NCBI GenBank assembly: GCA_900547275.1 | Contig: URGA01000031.1 | Location: 1 to 21,208 of the forward strand | DNA: 21,208 nt | DNA from: an uncultured Oscillospiraceae bacterium | GTDB taxonomy: Bacteria; Bacillota; Clostridia; Oscillospirales; Acutalibacteraceae | Direction of reading: 5' to 3' | Shown here: in pieces, positions 15,180-21,208 of the stretch | Layout: each line of letters begins with the position of its first letter | Numbering within the stretch: position 1 is the stretch's first letter | The notes under the pieces: model-generated | What the model saw: the letters and a program-made list of their open reading frames with translations, nothing else | Database searches by the model: none | What the model was told of the DNA's origin: nothing | Translations under genes and position numbers: made by a program

Positions 15180-16475
15180 GTGGCGTTTCAAATCTTTTAT
15201 TTTATTATATATATGGCAGAAGCAGTAATTGCGTATATGTATTTTTCGGATAATTATGAAAATAAATATAAATTTAGAAATTCATTCGCAATAGTTATTT
15301 GCCTATATATCTTGGGATTTATGGTGAATTATATATCTCATAATAATTTTGTAATTAACATGACAACGTTTTTTATAATTAATATTGCATATTCTTTATT
15401 AAGTTATGAGATTGCATTAAAAAACAGTATTTTTCATTCTACTATTCTGTTAGCAATAATGTTTTTATCCGAGATGATCATTGAGGCAACGGCCTCGTCT
15501 ATACTTCATATTCCGTTAGATGCTTATAGTAAAAGTTTGTCAGCCCTGACGATTATGGGAATAATGAGCAAAGTTCTTTATATGATTGTCGGTAAGCTAA
15601 TATCTGTATTATTTTCATACAAAAAAAGTAACGGTTCAAATAACATTAAGAATAATTTTTCGCTTTTCTTATTTCCTTTGATAATTATAGTCATGCTTGC
15701 TCTGTTTTTATATACGTCTACAATGTATGACTTTACCAGACGAATGAAAACGGTATATGCAGTGATTAGTATTGTTTCATTGGTGTTTTGTTGCTTGATT
15801 TTTGTTATAAACCAAAAAATGCAAAGTCAGCAGGCCGAATTGATTGAACTACAGTCAGAAGCTCAAAAGAATGAAATAAATAAAACATTTTATGAACTTC
15901 TCGAGCGTAAAAATGAAGACCAGCGTGTACTGGTGCATGATATCAAGCACCATTTTTCTGCAATCAGCATGATGAACGACGTTGACGAAATAAAGAATTA
16001 CCTTGCGAATATTCAGCCTCAATTCGAAGAGTATAAATACATCGGTAAAAGCAAAAATAAGATGCTTGATCTGATTATAAGCAAATACTCGTATATATGC
16101 GAAAAGAGTAATATTGATTTTAACGCCGACGTCAGAAGTTCAAATCTGAGTTTTATTGAAGATTCGGATTTAACTTCCCTGCTTTCAAATCTCCTTGACA
16201 ATGCAGTAGAAGCTGCAAAAGGAGCGCCAAACGCTTCAATTAGATTTTTAACAAAAAAAGAAAATAATTTTTTCATTTTAAGCGTTGTAAACACATCCAG
16301 CCATGCTCCGAAATCCAGCGGAGAAAAACTTATTACTACAAAGCAGGATAATGCCATCCACGGATACGGCTCAAAGAGTATTGAAAGGACTGCAAAAAAA
16401 TATAATGGAATTTGCAGTTGGGACTATAATGAAAGCGACAGAAGTTTTCATTATAATATCATCTTTAATTCATGA
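15180..16475 (+). CDS. agrC: AgrC-like sensor histidine kinase (GHKL ATPase)
   Basis: Membrane receptor kinase for the autoinducing peptide. The 431-residue protein has about six hydrophobic segments in residues 1-210, a coiled-coil linker, the phospho-acceptor motif VHDIKHHF (His253), the N box SNLLDNAVEAAK (Asn341 in DNA) and the G box GYGSKSIERTAKKY. This is the AgrC type, without PAS or HAMP. The GTG start follows GGAG in the end of agrA. Codon use in the sensor half is very AT-rich compared with the galU operon. A strong terminator follows the stop. Confidence 0.93.
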   Translation: MAFQIFYFIIYMAEAVIAYMYFSDNYENKYKFRNSFAIVICLYILGFMVNYISHNNFVINMTTFFIINIAYSLLSYEIALKNSIFHSTILLAIMFLSEMIIEATASSILHIPLDAYSKSLSALTIMGIMSKVLYMIVGKLISVLFSYKKSNGSNNIKNNFSLFLFPLIIIVMLALFLYTSTMYDFTRRMKTVYAVISIVSLVFCCLIFVINQKMQSQQAELIELQSEAQKNEINKTFYELLERKNEDQRVLVHDIKHHFSAISMMNDVDEIKNYLANIQPQFEEYKYIGKSKNKMLDLIISKYSYICEKSNIDFNADVRSSNLSFIEDSDLTSLLSNLLDNAVEAAKGAPNASIRFLTKKENNFFILSVVNTSSHAPKSSGEKLITTKQDNAIHGYGSKSIERTAKKYNGICSWDYNESDRSFHYNIIFNS

Positions 16476-16495
16476 TAAGTAAAACAATTATTTTG

Positions 16496-16530
16496 ACATC
16501 ACTTCGGATTAAACGAAGTGATGTTTTTTT
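16496..16530 (+). terminator. Terminator after agrC
   Basis: Perfect 11-bp stem ACATCACTTCG / CGAAGTGATGT (16496-16506, 16514-16524), 7-nt loop and seven T residues. Confidence 0.95.
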
Positions 16531-16815
16531 GTAATGAAATCACAGTGTTTTTGATTTTTTATATACAACGCTGGAAAAATGTGCTATTTTAAATACAAGA
16601 ATTCAGCCAGAGAATTAACGGAAGATGAAATTTGGATTTGATCTTTCTTTGATTACCGAATATCTCCGTATTTGTGAAAATTCACCCTTGTTCGTGTGTT
16701 TATATGAAAAGGGAAAGAGAAGAGTGAAATGAAAAAAGAAAGAGAAGAGTTTTCTCAATACGGAGAATTTTTCTTATCTCTGTGGTGAATTTTTATATTG
16801 TTCAGAATGTGCGTT
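16531..16815 (+). other. Terminator-bounded interval without a clear gene; possible small RNA or decayed small gene
   Basis: Between the agrC terminator and another plus-strand terminator (16816-16847) there is no long reading frame. Short frames are 16579-16641 (20 aa, MCYFKYKNSARELTEDEIWI), 16625-16732 (35 aa, from MKFGFDLSLITEYLRI) and 16729-16788 (19 aa), the last two overlapping by ATGA. A CxxC-containing stretch, LCGEFLYCSECALKEQ, appears in another frame near 16779-16826. The frames could be pieces of one frameshifted gene. As RNA, TCTCCGTATT (16663-16672) can pair with AATACGGAGA (16757-16766). No convincing promoter was found. Nothing decides between small RNA and fossil gene. Confidence 0.4.
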
Positions 16816-16849
16816 AAAGGAGCAATCAGTCGCTGGTTGCTCCTTTTCG
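16816..16849 (+). terminator. Intrinsic terminator
   Basis: 10-bp stem AAAGGAGCAA / TTGCTCCTTT (16816-16825, 16837-16846), 11-nt loop and TTTTCG tail. It ends a plus-strand transcript that starts downstream of the agrC terminator. Confidence 0.85.
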
Positions 16850-16912
16850 TTTGTAAAATTAAATAAATGTTGCAATTTTTTAGCTCAAATTTCAATTTCC
16901 TGAAAAAAACAC

Positions 16913-16941
16913 TTGCAACTCACAGCGTAATGTGATATAAT
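16913..16941 (+). promoter_or_regulatory. Sigma-A promoter of the tRNA-Gln gene
   Basis: TTGCAA (16913-16918), exactly 17 bp, then a perfect TATAAT (16936-16941) preceded by TGA, an extended -10. It lies about 40 bp before the tRNA. Confidence 0.85.
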
Positions 16942-16980
16942 GCAATCCGTCGACAAGAGCGTTTGAAAAAACGTGAATAT

Positions 16981-17054
16981 AGAGGTATAGTGTAACGGTA
17001 ACACACCGGACTCTGACTCCGTTATTTAAGGTTCGAATCCTTATACCTCTGCCA
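16981..17054 (+). tRNA. tRNA-Gln (anticodon CUG)
   Basis: Cloverleaf of 74 nt with encoded CCA. The acceptor AGAGGTA pairs with TACCTCT (17044-17050). There is a 4-bp D stem, the anticodon loop CTCTGAC with CTG at 17013-17015, and T arm TAAGG-TTCGAAT-CCTTA (17027-17043). The first pair of the anticodon stem (17006 with 17022) is C-T, a mismatch. The anticodon CUG reads CAG glutamine codons. Partial copies of its 3' region recur at 17152-17196 and 20208-20249. Confidence 0.95.
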
Positions 17055-17095
17055 AAAGAAAAAGAACACCTCTGTGGTGTTCTTTTTCTTTTTAT
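17054..17095 (+). terminator. Terminator of the tRNA-Gln gene
   Basis: A perfect 17-bp stem (17054-17070 with 17076-17092) around a 5-nt loop, starting at the last base of the CCA end, with T-rich right arm. It ends the tRNA transcript immediately. Confidence 0.92.
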
Positions 17096-17151
17096 AAAAT
17101 TGTAAAAGGACTAGAAGAATCTTTTAGCCGAGGGCATTTATGCCTGAACGC

Positions 17152-17196
17152 CAAGGTTCTGATTTGCTTGCAAATCAGGTCCTTGTACCTCTGCCA
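17152..17196 (+). pseudogene. tRNA-Gln 3'-end fossil with a palindrome in the T loop
   Basis: CCTTGTACCTCTGCCA (17181-17196) matches the tRNA 3' end at 17039-17054 in 15 of 16 positions. CAAGGTTC (17152-17159) matches the other side of the T stem and the start of the T loop, and CAAGG still pairs with CCTTG. The remaining loop is replaced by an 18-bp palindrome, TGATTTGC-TT-GCAAATCA (17160-17177), and two G. No matching 5' half of a tRNA is seen upstream. Confidence 0.7.
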
Positions 17197-17198
17197 CA

Positions 17199-17232
17199 GG
17201 CTTGGACCCTTCGGTTTTCAAGCCGTTTTTTT
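17199..17232 (+). terminator. Intrinsic terminator after the tRNA fossil
   Basis: GGCTTG (17199-17204) pairs with CAAGCC (17219-17224), followed by G and seven T residues. The stem is only 6 bp with a 14-nt loop. Together with the fossil hairpin upstream it suggests the stretch 17100-17232 was or is transcribed rightward. Confidence 0.65.
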
Positions 17233-17324
17233 ATGCTTAAATCTGTATGATACTTAAATATGTAATACATTTCAGAGATGCCCACGAGACCAGTAAATTG
17301 CTTTGACTTCTACTGCGTTTTATA

Positions 17325-17364
17325 AAAAACAAAGATGAGCTCATTTATAAATTGAACTCATCTT
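17325..17364 (-). terminator. Terminator of the DUF4268 gene
   Basis: AAGATGAG (17332-17339) pairs with CTCATCTT (17357-17364), continued by one pair that is G-U only in minus-strand RNA and then by TCA/TGA. A TTTGTTTTTT tail follows on the minus side. Confidence 0.85.
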
Positions 17365-17375
17365 AAAAATTATGA

Positions 17376-18518
17376 TTAGTTAATTTTGGCAATTTCGTTT
17401 TTATATTCACTTTTAGACATAACAGGAACAAAATCAGACAATGCTTTAATAAAAAAATCGGAAATATCATCCCACGAATTTTCATCAGAAGGCTTTACCT
17501 CTCTGTTAACTAAAGCTATTCTTGATGCTTTCTTTTGGTCAAGCCTTTCCCAAATAACTGTATAATTTGAAAGTTCATTTTCAATTTCTTGTTTATGACC
17601 ATAGTAACAGTCAAATACTTTTTTGTTATATTCTTTATCTGAACTTCCTATATATAATTCAATCTGTACTCTGTCTTGAGTAATAACAAAACTGTACTGA
17701 AGACTTTTTCCAAATTTAGCAGAAACATTTTTCCAATGATCTTTTGTTGTGTCCCAAGAGTTAACATTTTCAAATACTGTTCCTTTTGTATTGAACTTAT
17801 TTGAAAAATATTTCCAAAATCTTAAATTCCTTTGCTGTGATTTACTTTGTTCTGCATTCTGTGACTTTTTGTCTGCAACTTTTGCTGCCATTTTTAAAGC
17901 GTAGTCTTTTATCTCTTCCTGAGGAAGAATTCTGTCTACATCAAGTAACAAATTATCATTGAATTTATAAGGTGTAAAACGAATACAAGTTATATCAAGT
18001 CCGTTATTGTTTAGCCATTGAACTGCAGACAAAACCTCTTTTCTAAAATTATGGGCAACAAGAATTATTCGTTGAGAATCCGTAGGATATGTTATGTTTT
18101 TGTTGTCTAAAAAATCATCAATAATTTGTTCTGTTTCTTCTTCACTATAACTTTTATTTTCATATCGTAGTAAATAATGTCTGTATATTGATATAATTTC
18201 CTGCTTAGTAAGTGTGGAACAAAAAGAGGCATAATTAATAGCTTGCCATGTAACATCTGTACCGGTATCATCACGATTGTTCTCAATTATTACCAAATTG
18301 CCGTTTGAGTCCAAAGCTAATAAGTCTAATCTTCGATTTGTATCCTCAAACCCATCAAATTCTTTTTGTATAATCAATAGTTCAGAGTTGTATTCCAGAA
18401 TACTTGGATCGTTGGCAACCCATTCTTGAATATCGTATCTTTCTGTTATTCCCAATGATTCAAATGTGACTTCTTGTATCTTTTCTGTTTGTTTATTGTC
18501 TTTATTGATTTTGTACAT
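17376..18518 (-). CDS. DUF4268 protein with nuclease-like N-terminal domain, ExK lysine replaced
   Basis: The 380-residue protein has an N-terminal PD-(D/E)xK-like domain: RRLDLLALDSNGNLVIIENN (62-80, Asp65 and Glu78), then RDDTGTDVTWQAINYASFCS. The C-terminal DUF4268 domain starts at about 235: FWKYFSNKFNTKG, VNSWDTTKDHWKNVSAKFG, IELYIGSSDKEYNKKVFD. In relatives I know, the catalytic site reads IENK; here position 80 is Asn (AAT), one base from Lys. Nuclease activity is therefore doubtful. The family is often found in defence or mobile contexts, but its role is unproven. AGAGG lies 7 nt upstream of the ATG. It stands alone on the minus strand with its own terminator, inside the stretch bounded by tRNA-Gln copies. 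Confidence 0.85.
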   Translation of the reverse strand: MYKINKDNKQTEKIQEVTFESLGITERYDIQEWVANDPSILEYNSELLIIQKEFDGFEDTNRRLDLLALDSNGNLVIIENNRDDTGTDVTWQAINYASFCSTLTKQEIISIYRHYLLRYENKSYSEEETEQIIDDFLDNKNITYPTDSQRIILVAHNFRKEVLSAVQWLNNNGLDITCIRFTPYKFNDNLLLDVDRILPQEEIKDYALKMAAKVADKKSQNAEQSKSQQRNLRFWKYFSNKFNTKGTVFENVNSWDTTKDHWKNVSAKFGKSLQYSFVITQDRVQIELYIGSSDKEYNKKVFDCYYGHKQEIENELSNYTVIWERLDQKKASRIALVNREVKPSDENSWDDISDFFIKALSDFVPVMSKSEYKNEIAKIN

Positions 18519-18797
18519 AAATCATAACCTCTGTCCACAAGTTCATAAAAATATTATACTTTATTTTTATCGTTGAAACAAGTTTAACATTGAATAGTGG
18601 GAAAAAGCAAGTACTGTAAAATTGCGTGTATTTTTTTGTACTATATTGCTGTTGCTTGCTTCCGTTTTTTGTTTGCATATTGTTCAAATCTTTATCTGTT
18701 CTGCTCAAATAATTGCATATATAATCTCCTGATTTTTTCTGTTTCTATCGAAAGAATTTTAATGGTTTGTCACTGTTTGTTGAACCAGATGTGGTTT

Positions 18798-18841
18798 ACA
18801 ACATGATTGGTACAATACAAACAAATCAATGTTGTTTTTTT
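18798..18841 (+). terminator. Terminator-like hairpin without an assigned gene
   Basis: ACAACATGAT pairs with ATCAATGTTGT with one bulge, followed by seven T residues on the plus strand. Overlapping it, TGTTGAACCA (18778-18787) can pair with TGGTT-TA-CAACA (18792-18803), a mutually exclusive fold. Between 18519 and 18798 I see no convincing gene; the frame 18597-18806 lacks a ribosome binding site. Confidence 0.5.
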
Positions 18842-18873
18842 GATTGAAAAGTGAAAAATAATATGATATTATT
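18840..18873 (+). promoter_or_regulatory. Possible promoter with palindrome before the VanZ-like gene
   Basis: TTGATT (18840-18845), 16 bp, TATGAT (18862-18867). The -10 lies inside a perfect palindrome AATAATAT-G-ATATTATT (18857-18873). It is 120 bp from the gene in an AT-rich region, so chance is a real alternative. Confidence 0.4.
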
Positions 18874-18993
18874 AACTTGAAAATAGACATTATATCAATG
18901 TTTTTAAATAAAACAGTCGAACGCAATAACAATTGTTTTGGGCATAAATAAATAATAGTGCCTTGTACTATTTTTGCAAATAAAGGTGTTTTA

Positions 18994-19578
18994 ATGAAGA
19001 GCGGTAAAAAGTTATTGAAGAATTTTGTTATACTATTATTAGGAACAGTTATAGGTTATTTGTTATATTATTTTGTTATTATGGAAACTGTACCGTTGTT
19101 TGTTGGAAGTTCAGGTATCAAATATATTGCAGTTAGCATTATTTACCTTGTTATCATTATAGCAGGGTGTATTGCTGTTTTAAGCTTGATAATCAATAAG
19201 AAAATAAATAAGCTATTGTTTATTGTTTTATGTGTTGCCTACTTTTCAGTATTATTCGTTGTACTATTTATACGTTTTTCCGGTGAACGGATATTTATAT
19301 TTAATCCTATAACAAGTTTAATCGATACTTTTTCAAGTCGGGAAATGGCACTTCAATGTATTATTAATCTTGTAATGTTTATCCCGATGGGATATTTTGT
19401 GCGAAACCTTAAATACAGTAAGCTTTTTGTTTTTTCAATTTTAATACCTTTGGCTGTTGAACTTGTTCAGGCTGCAACAATGCGTGGATTTTTCGATACT
19501 TTCGATATTTTACTTTATTTTATTGGCATCAATATAGGGTATATCATCTTCAAAAAATGGCAGATAATTGTGAAATAG
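18994..19578 (+). CDS. VanZ-family membrane protein
   Basis: VanZ-like proteins are small membrane proteins; the founding member gives low-level teicoplanin resistance by an unknown mechanism. From 18994 the protein has 194 residues and about five hydrophobic segments. The C-terminal family motifs are NLVMFIPMGYFVRN, ELVQAATMRGFFDTFDILLY and FIGINIGYIIFKKW. AAAGGTG lies 6 nt before the ATG at 18994. The GTG at 18958 would add 12 residues without a ribosome binding site and is rejected. No link to glycopeptide resistance genes is present. Codon use is very AT-rich. Confidence 0.85.
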   Translation: MKSGKKLLKNFVILLLGTVIGYLLYYFVIMETVPLFVGSSGIKYIAVSIIYLVIIIAGCIAVLSLIINKKINKLLFIVLCVAYFSVLFVVLFIRFSGERIFIFNPITSLIDTFSSREMALQCIINLVMFIPMGYFVRNLKYSKLFVFSILIPLAVELVQAATMRGFFDTFDILLYFIGINIGYIIFKKWQIIVK

Positions 19579-19687
19579 GTGTTTATAATATCAAAACATA
19601 TAGATTGAGAAAATATATTGAAAAAAACTAAAAATGGAATAAATGTTGAGTAAAATGCTTATAGATTTTTAGAGCATAGTGAAATAA

Positions 19688-19862
19688 ATGGTAAAAAATT
19701 CATATGATAGTAAATTAGGATTTTACTTATTATTTACAGTATTAGAAATTCCTAATATATCAAAAAAAGTAATAATCAGGCTTGTATAACAAGCTTGAAA
19801 AATGGATTGACAGAAACGGTTTTGTTTATGATGATGACGCAGTAATTAGTTGGTTAAAATAA
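19688..19862 (+). pseudogene. Decayed small coding sequence, frameshifted
   Basis: A frame from ATG 19688 (MVKNSYDSKLGFYLLF..., ending IIRLV) stops early, and an adjacent frame continues SGLYNKLEKWIDRNG and FVYDDDAVISWLK to a stop at 19860-19862. The join would be one frameshift near 19775-19790. The composition is protein-like, but I do not recognise the family. No further complete gene lies between 19579 and 20306. Confidence 0.35.
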
Positions 19863-20010
19863 ACTAATTAAATAATAACTTTATTAATATTCTAGAAATG
19901 TATAAAAGTATAGAAGAATGTCAATACAATGTTGATATAGTATTGCTGTTTTGATGTAATTAGAAATGCTTTATTGCATCAGAGATCATAAGCGCGAGCA
20001 TTAATAAAGC

Positions 20011-20157
20011 AAATGGAGAAATATTGCAGCTTATATTTATGATGTATGGGGCTAATTACTTGCAATAGAAACGCTGAAGGAAGCAGGCGTATTTGGCAAT
20101 ATGCCTGAGCAAAATCAAATTTTATTTTTTAATAAATGTTTAAGTATTTTATTTTAA
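20011..20157 (+). pseudogene. Decayed coding fragment with an in-frame stop
   Basis: The frame KWRNIAAYIYDVWG, stop (20053), LLAIETLKEAGVFGNMPEQN continues to a stop at 20155-20157 and reads like real protein sequence interrupted by a point nonsense change (TAA for perhaps CAA). Upstream of 20011 the same frame is closed by stops. Family not recognised. Confidence 0.35.
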
Positions 20158-20207
20158 TCAGAAGAAATGGTTTTAGAGATTTTTGAGAGATTGAAAGCAG
20201 TTTTGTT

Positions 20208-20249
20208 ACTCTTACTCCGTTATTTAAGGCGCGAATTCTTATACTTTTG
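20208..20249 (+). repeat. Degenerate copy of the tRNA-Gln 3' half (possible attR)
   Basis: 36 of 42 bases match 17010-17051 of the tRNA without gaps, starting in the anticodon loop and ending at the discriminator base. It lacks the CCA end and has no recognisable tRNA 5' half in front. Changes in both T-stem halves break pairing, so it is not a functional tRNA. Confidence 0.8.
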
Positions 20250-20250
20250 A

Positions 20251-20310
20251 AATGAAGACGGAACGGTGTATTGGAATTATAAATATTTACATTTGCGAGG
20301 TATAAAATGA
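20251..20310 (+). pseudogene. C-terminal coding remnant directly after the tRNA fossil
   Basis: The frame NEDGTVYWNYKYLHLRGIK runs without a start from the edge of the tRNA-like repeat to TGA 20308-20310. It overlaps the ATG of the next gene as ATGA, as in an operon. It may be the tail of a gene whose front was lost at the repeat junction. Too short to identify. Confidence 0.3.
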
Positions 20311-20948
20311 AAGTCATAGAGTTTTCAAACAGAGAAGATATTTATGCAGAACAAATAGACGGCAGTGATAAGTGGTTTTACTGTCAAGTTCCTAATAGTG
20401 TTTATCCTGATGATTTACTGGATACAGATTATGAATTTGAAGGTACACGATTGATTATCCTCAATATTCAAGGGGAAATGTATGAGCCTATTAAAAGGGA
20501 AAAGAATGTTTATTTAAGCAACCCGTTTTATAATGTAGACGAAAGCGAATTTTTGGTTATTAGAATTGATTTTAATAATCAAGTTATACAGTTAATAAAA
20601 TTCAGCACAATGCTAATTGATGATCCAACAGTGATTTTCGAAATGCCATTGCAAAACGGCGGAGATTTGATAAATCTTTTAGTTGTAAGAAACTCAGATA
20701 TTCTTGCAAAATATGAAGATGAAAAATTTAACATGTTCTATCCATATAAAACAAGTTTTAATTTAGAAGAAAAAGAGAGCGTTTATGCAGTAAATAACGA
20801 TAAGTTTATTTGCTCAAGATGGTTTGAAAATCCTGATTACAAGGAAGAAATTATTACGAGAAGTATTCCTGATGGTAAAATAATAGATAGGAAACCAGGC
20901 TATGCAGAAATAATGCCAAACGGCGAGCTTTGGCTTTTGACGAAATAA
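20307..20948 (+). CDS. Hypothetical protein, 213 aa
   Basis: Family not recognised. The product is acidic, soluble and rich in predicted beta strands, with no signal peptide, membrane segment or clear motif. Segments such as DKWFYCQVPNSVYPDDLLD, FLVIRIDFNNQVIQLIKFS and MPNGELWLLTK resemble a single-domain beta fold of the kind seen in orphan immunity-like proteins, but that is only an impression. GAGGT lies 5 nt before the ATG, so the start is good. It lies just outside the possible attR and is followed by a terminator at 21106-21136. Confidence 0.7.
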   Translation: MKVIEFSNREDIYAEQIDGSDKWFYCQVPNSVYPDDLLDTDYEFEGTRLIILNIQGEMYEPIKREKNVYLSNPFYNVDESEFLVIRIDFNNQVIQLIKFSTMLIDDPTVIFEMPLQNGGDLINLLVVRNSDILAKYEDEKFNMFYPYKTSFNLEEKESVYAVNNDKFICSRWFENPDYKEEIITRSIPDGKIIDRKPGYAEIMPNGELWLLTK

Positions 20949-20963
20949 TATTGACTTTTTAAT

Positions 20964-20978
20964 TTATGATAATCATAA
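20964..20978. repeat. 15-bp palindrome downstream of the 213-aa gene
   Basis: TTATGAT-A-ATCATAA is perfect around one base. It is AT-rich, not followed by a T run, and has no assigned role. The stretch 20949-21105 holds nothing else that I can identify. Confidence 0.4.
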
Positions 20979-21105
20979 AGAATAGAGATAAATGTATTTC
21001 ACAAAGAAGAAACTTTTGAATTTAGCAAGCAACAAACAATTTTATTAAAGTAAATCAAAATCCAACTTATCAAAGAGTTCAAATTTTTATGTCCAAATTC
21101 AGGCA

Positions 21106-21146
21106 AAAGGCAGGTAGACAAAATCTACCTGCCTTTATCTTTATGG
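21106..21146. terminator. Intrinsic terminator, probably bidirectional
   Basis: Perfect 13-bp stem AAAGGCAGGTAGA / TCTACCTGCCTTT (21106-21118, 21124-21136) with a 5-nt loop. The plus tail is ATCTTTAT. The minus tail continues TTTTGCC, so it can also end a gene entering from the right. Confidence 0.85.
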
Positions 21147-21152
21147 CTATAA

Positions 21153-21208
21153 TTATTTTAAAATATCATAATCCATTTTACAAGCGCAGTCAGAAAACGG
21201 CTGAAAAC
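21153..21208 (-). CDS. Possible 3' end of a minus-strand gene entering from the right
   Basis: Two minus-strand frames are open from the window edge: one ending FSDCACKMDYDILK (stop 21153-21155), the other ending FSRFLTALVKWIMIF (stop 21158-21160). Either would finish just before the hairpin at 21106-21136. Too little sequence to choose or identify it. Confidence 0.3.
   Translation of the reverse strand, partial: FQPFSDCACKMDYDILK

Larger units (their letters stand above)
17010..20249. mobile_element. Possible remnant of an element integrated at tRNA-Gln
   Basis: The span is bounded on the left by the 42 bases 17010-17051 of tRNA-Gln (anticodon loop to discriminator base) and on the right by a 42-base copy at 20208-20249 with 36 identities, in the same orientation. 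This is the usual geometry of attL and attR for tyrosine-recombinase elements. The contents are AT-rich and accessory: a DUF4268 protein, a VanZ-like protein and broken frames. No integrase or relaxase is present, so if it is an element it is decayed. Confidence 0.45.

Noticed and set aside
16975..17200. CRISPR array or second functional tRNA
   Set aside because: Only fragments of one tRNA are repeated, without regular spacers, and the fossil lacks a 5' half.
17100..17232. T-box or other riboswitch leader
   Set aside because: No T-box core sequence is visible and no plus-strand gene follows within 1.7 kb; similarity to the tRNA-Gln 3' end explains it better.
18597..18806. 69-aa plus-strand hydrophobic frame from a GTG
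   Set aside because: No ribosome binding site, no family pattern, its stop lies inside a terminator-like hairpin, and the AT-rich background favours hydrophobic frames by chance.
1..21208. Insertion sequence, transposase, integrase or plasmid genes
   Set aside because: None recognised in any long frame; the mobile-element idea rests only on tRNA repeats and gene content.

Overview
The window looks like chromosomal DNA of a low-to-mid GC, spore-forming clostridium, most likely of the Ruminococcaceae/Oscillospiraceae type. The grounds are an alpha/beta-type spore DNA-binding protein, a PdaA-like spore-cortex deacetylase, strong GGAGG-type ribosome binding sites, sigma-A promoters, intrinsic terminators and an agr-type peptide signalling locus. 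The genus assignment is inference; no marker gene fixes it.

Left third (1-7960, minus strand): a cell-shape block in the order mreB-mreC-mreD-mrdA (PBP2), then mgsA, running off the left edge. mrdA is broken by a 17-bp insertion exactly at its active-site serine. mgsA has its own promoter and GC-rich codon use unlike its neighbours. To the right are pdaA with its own promoter, and prfB-mgtC (release factor 2 and an MgtC/SapB membrane protein).

Middle (8154-12714, plus strand): one apparent operon. It holds a RING/zinc-ribbon DUF2628 membrane protein, galU, an unrecognised conserved gene, a CPBP-family membrane protease and tadA. It ends in a bidirectional terminator shared with the convergent SASP gene.

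Signalling locus (13073-16847): an agr-like quorum-sensing system laid out as a divergon. agrD-agrB run left. An XRE regulator, an AgrA-type LytTR response regulator and an AgrC-type GHKL histidine kinase run right. agrD (48 aa) encodes a precursor with a CATIY ring motif. The divergent intergenic region carries three CATATATG palindromes 20-21 bp apart, and a perfect 15-bp inverted repeat sits in front of agrA. A terminator-bounded interval without a clear gene follows agrC.

Right part (16913-21208): a tRNA-Gln(CUG) gene followed by two partial copies of its 3' part, one about 130 bp away (17152-17196) and one 3.2 kb away (20208-20249). These bracket an AT-rich stretch with a DUF4268 nuclease-like gene lacking the usual ExK lysine, a VanZ-like gene and decayed coding fragments. 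This looks like an old, integrase-less integration site. Beyond it lie an unrecognised 213-aa gene, a terminator and probably the end of a further minus-strand gene.
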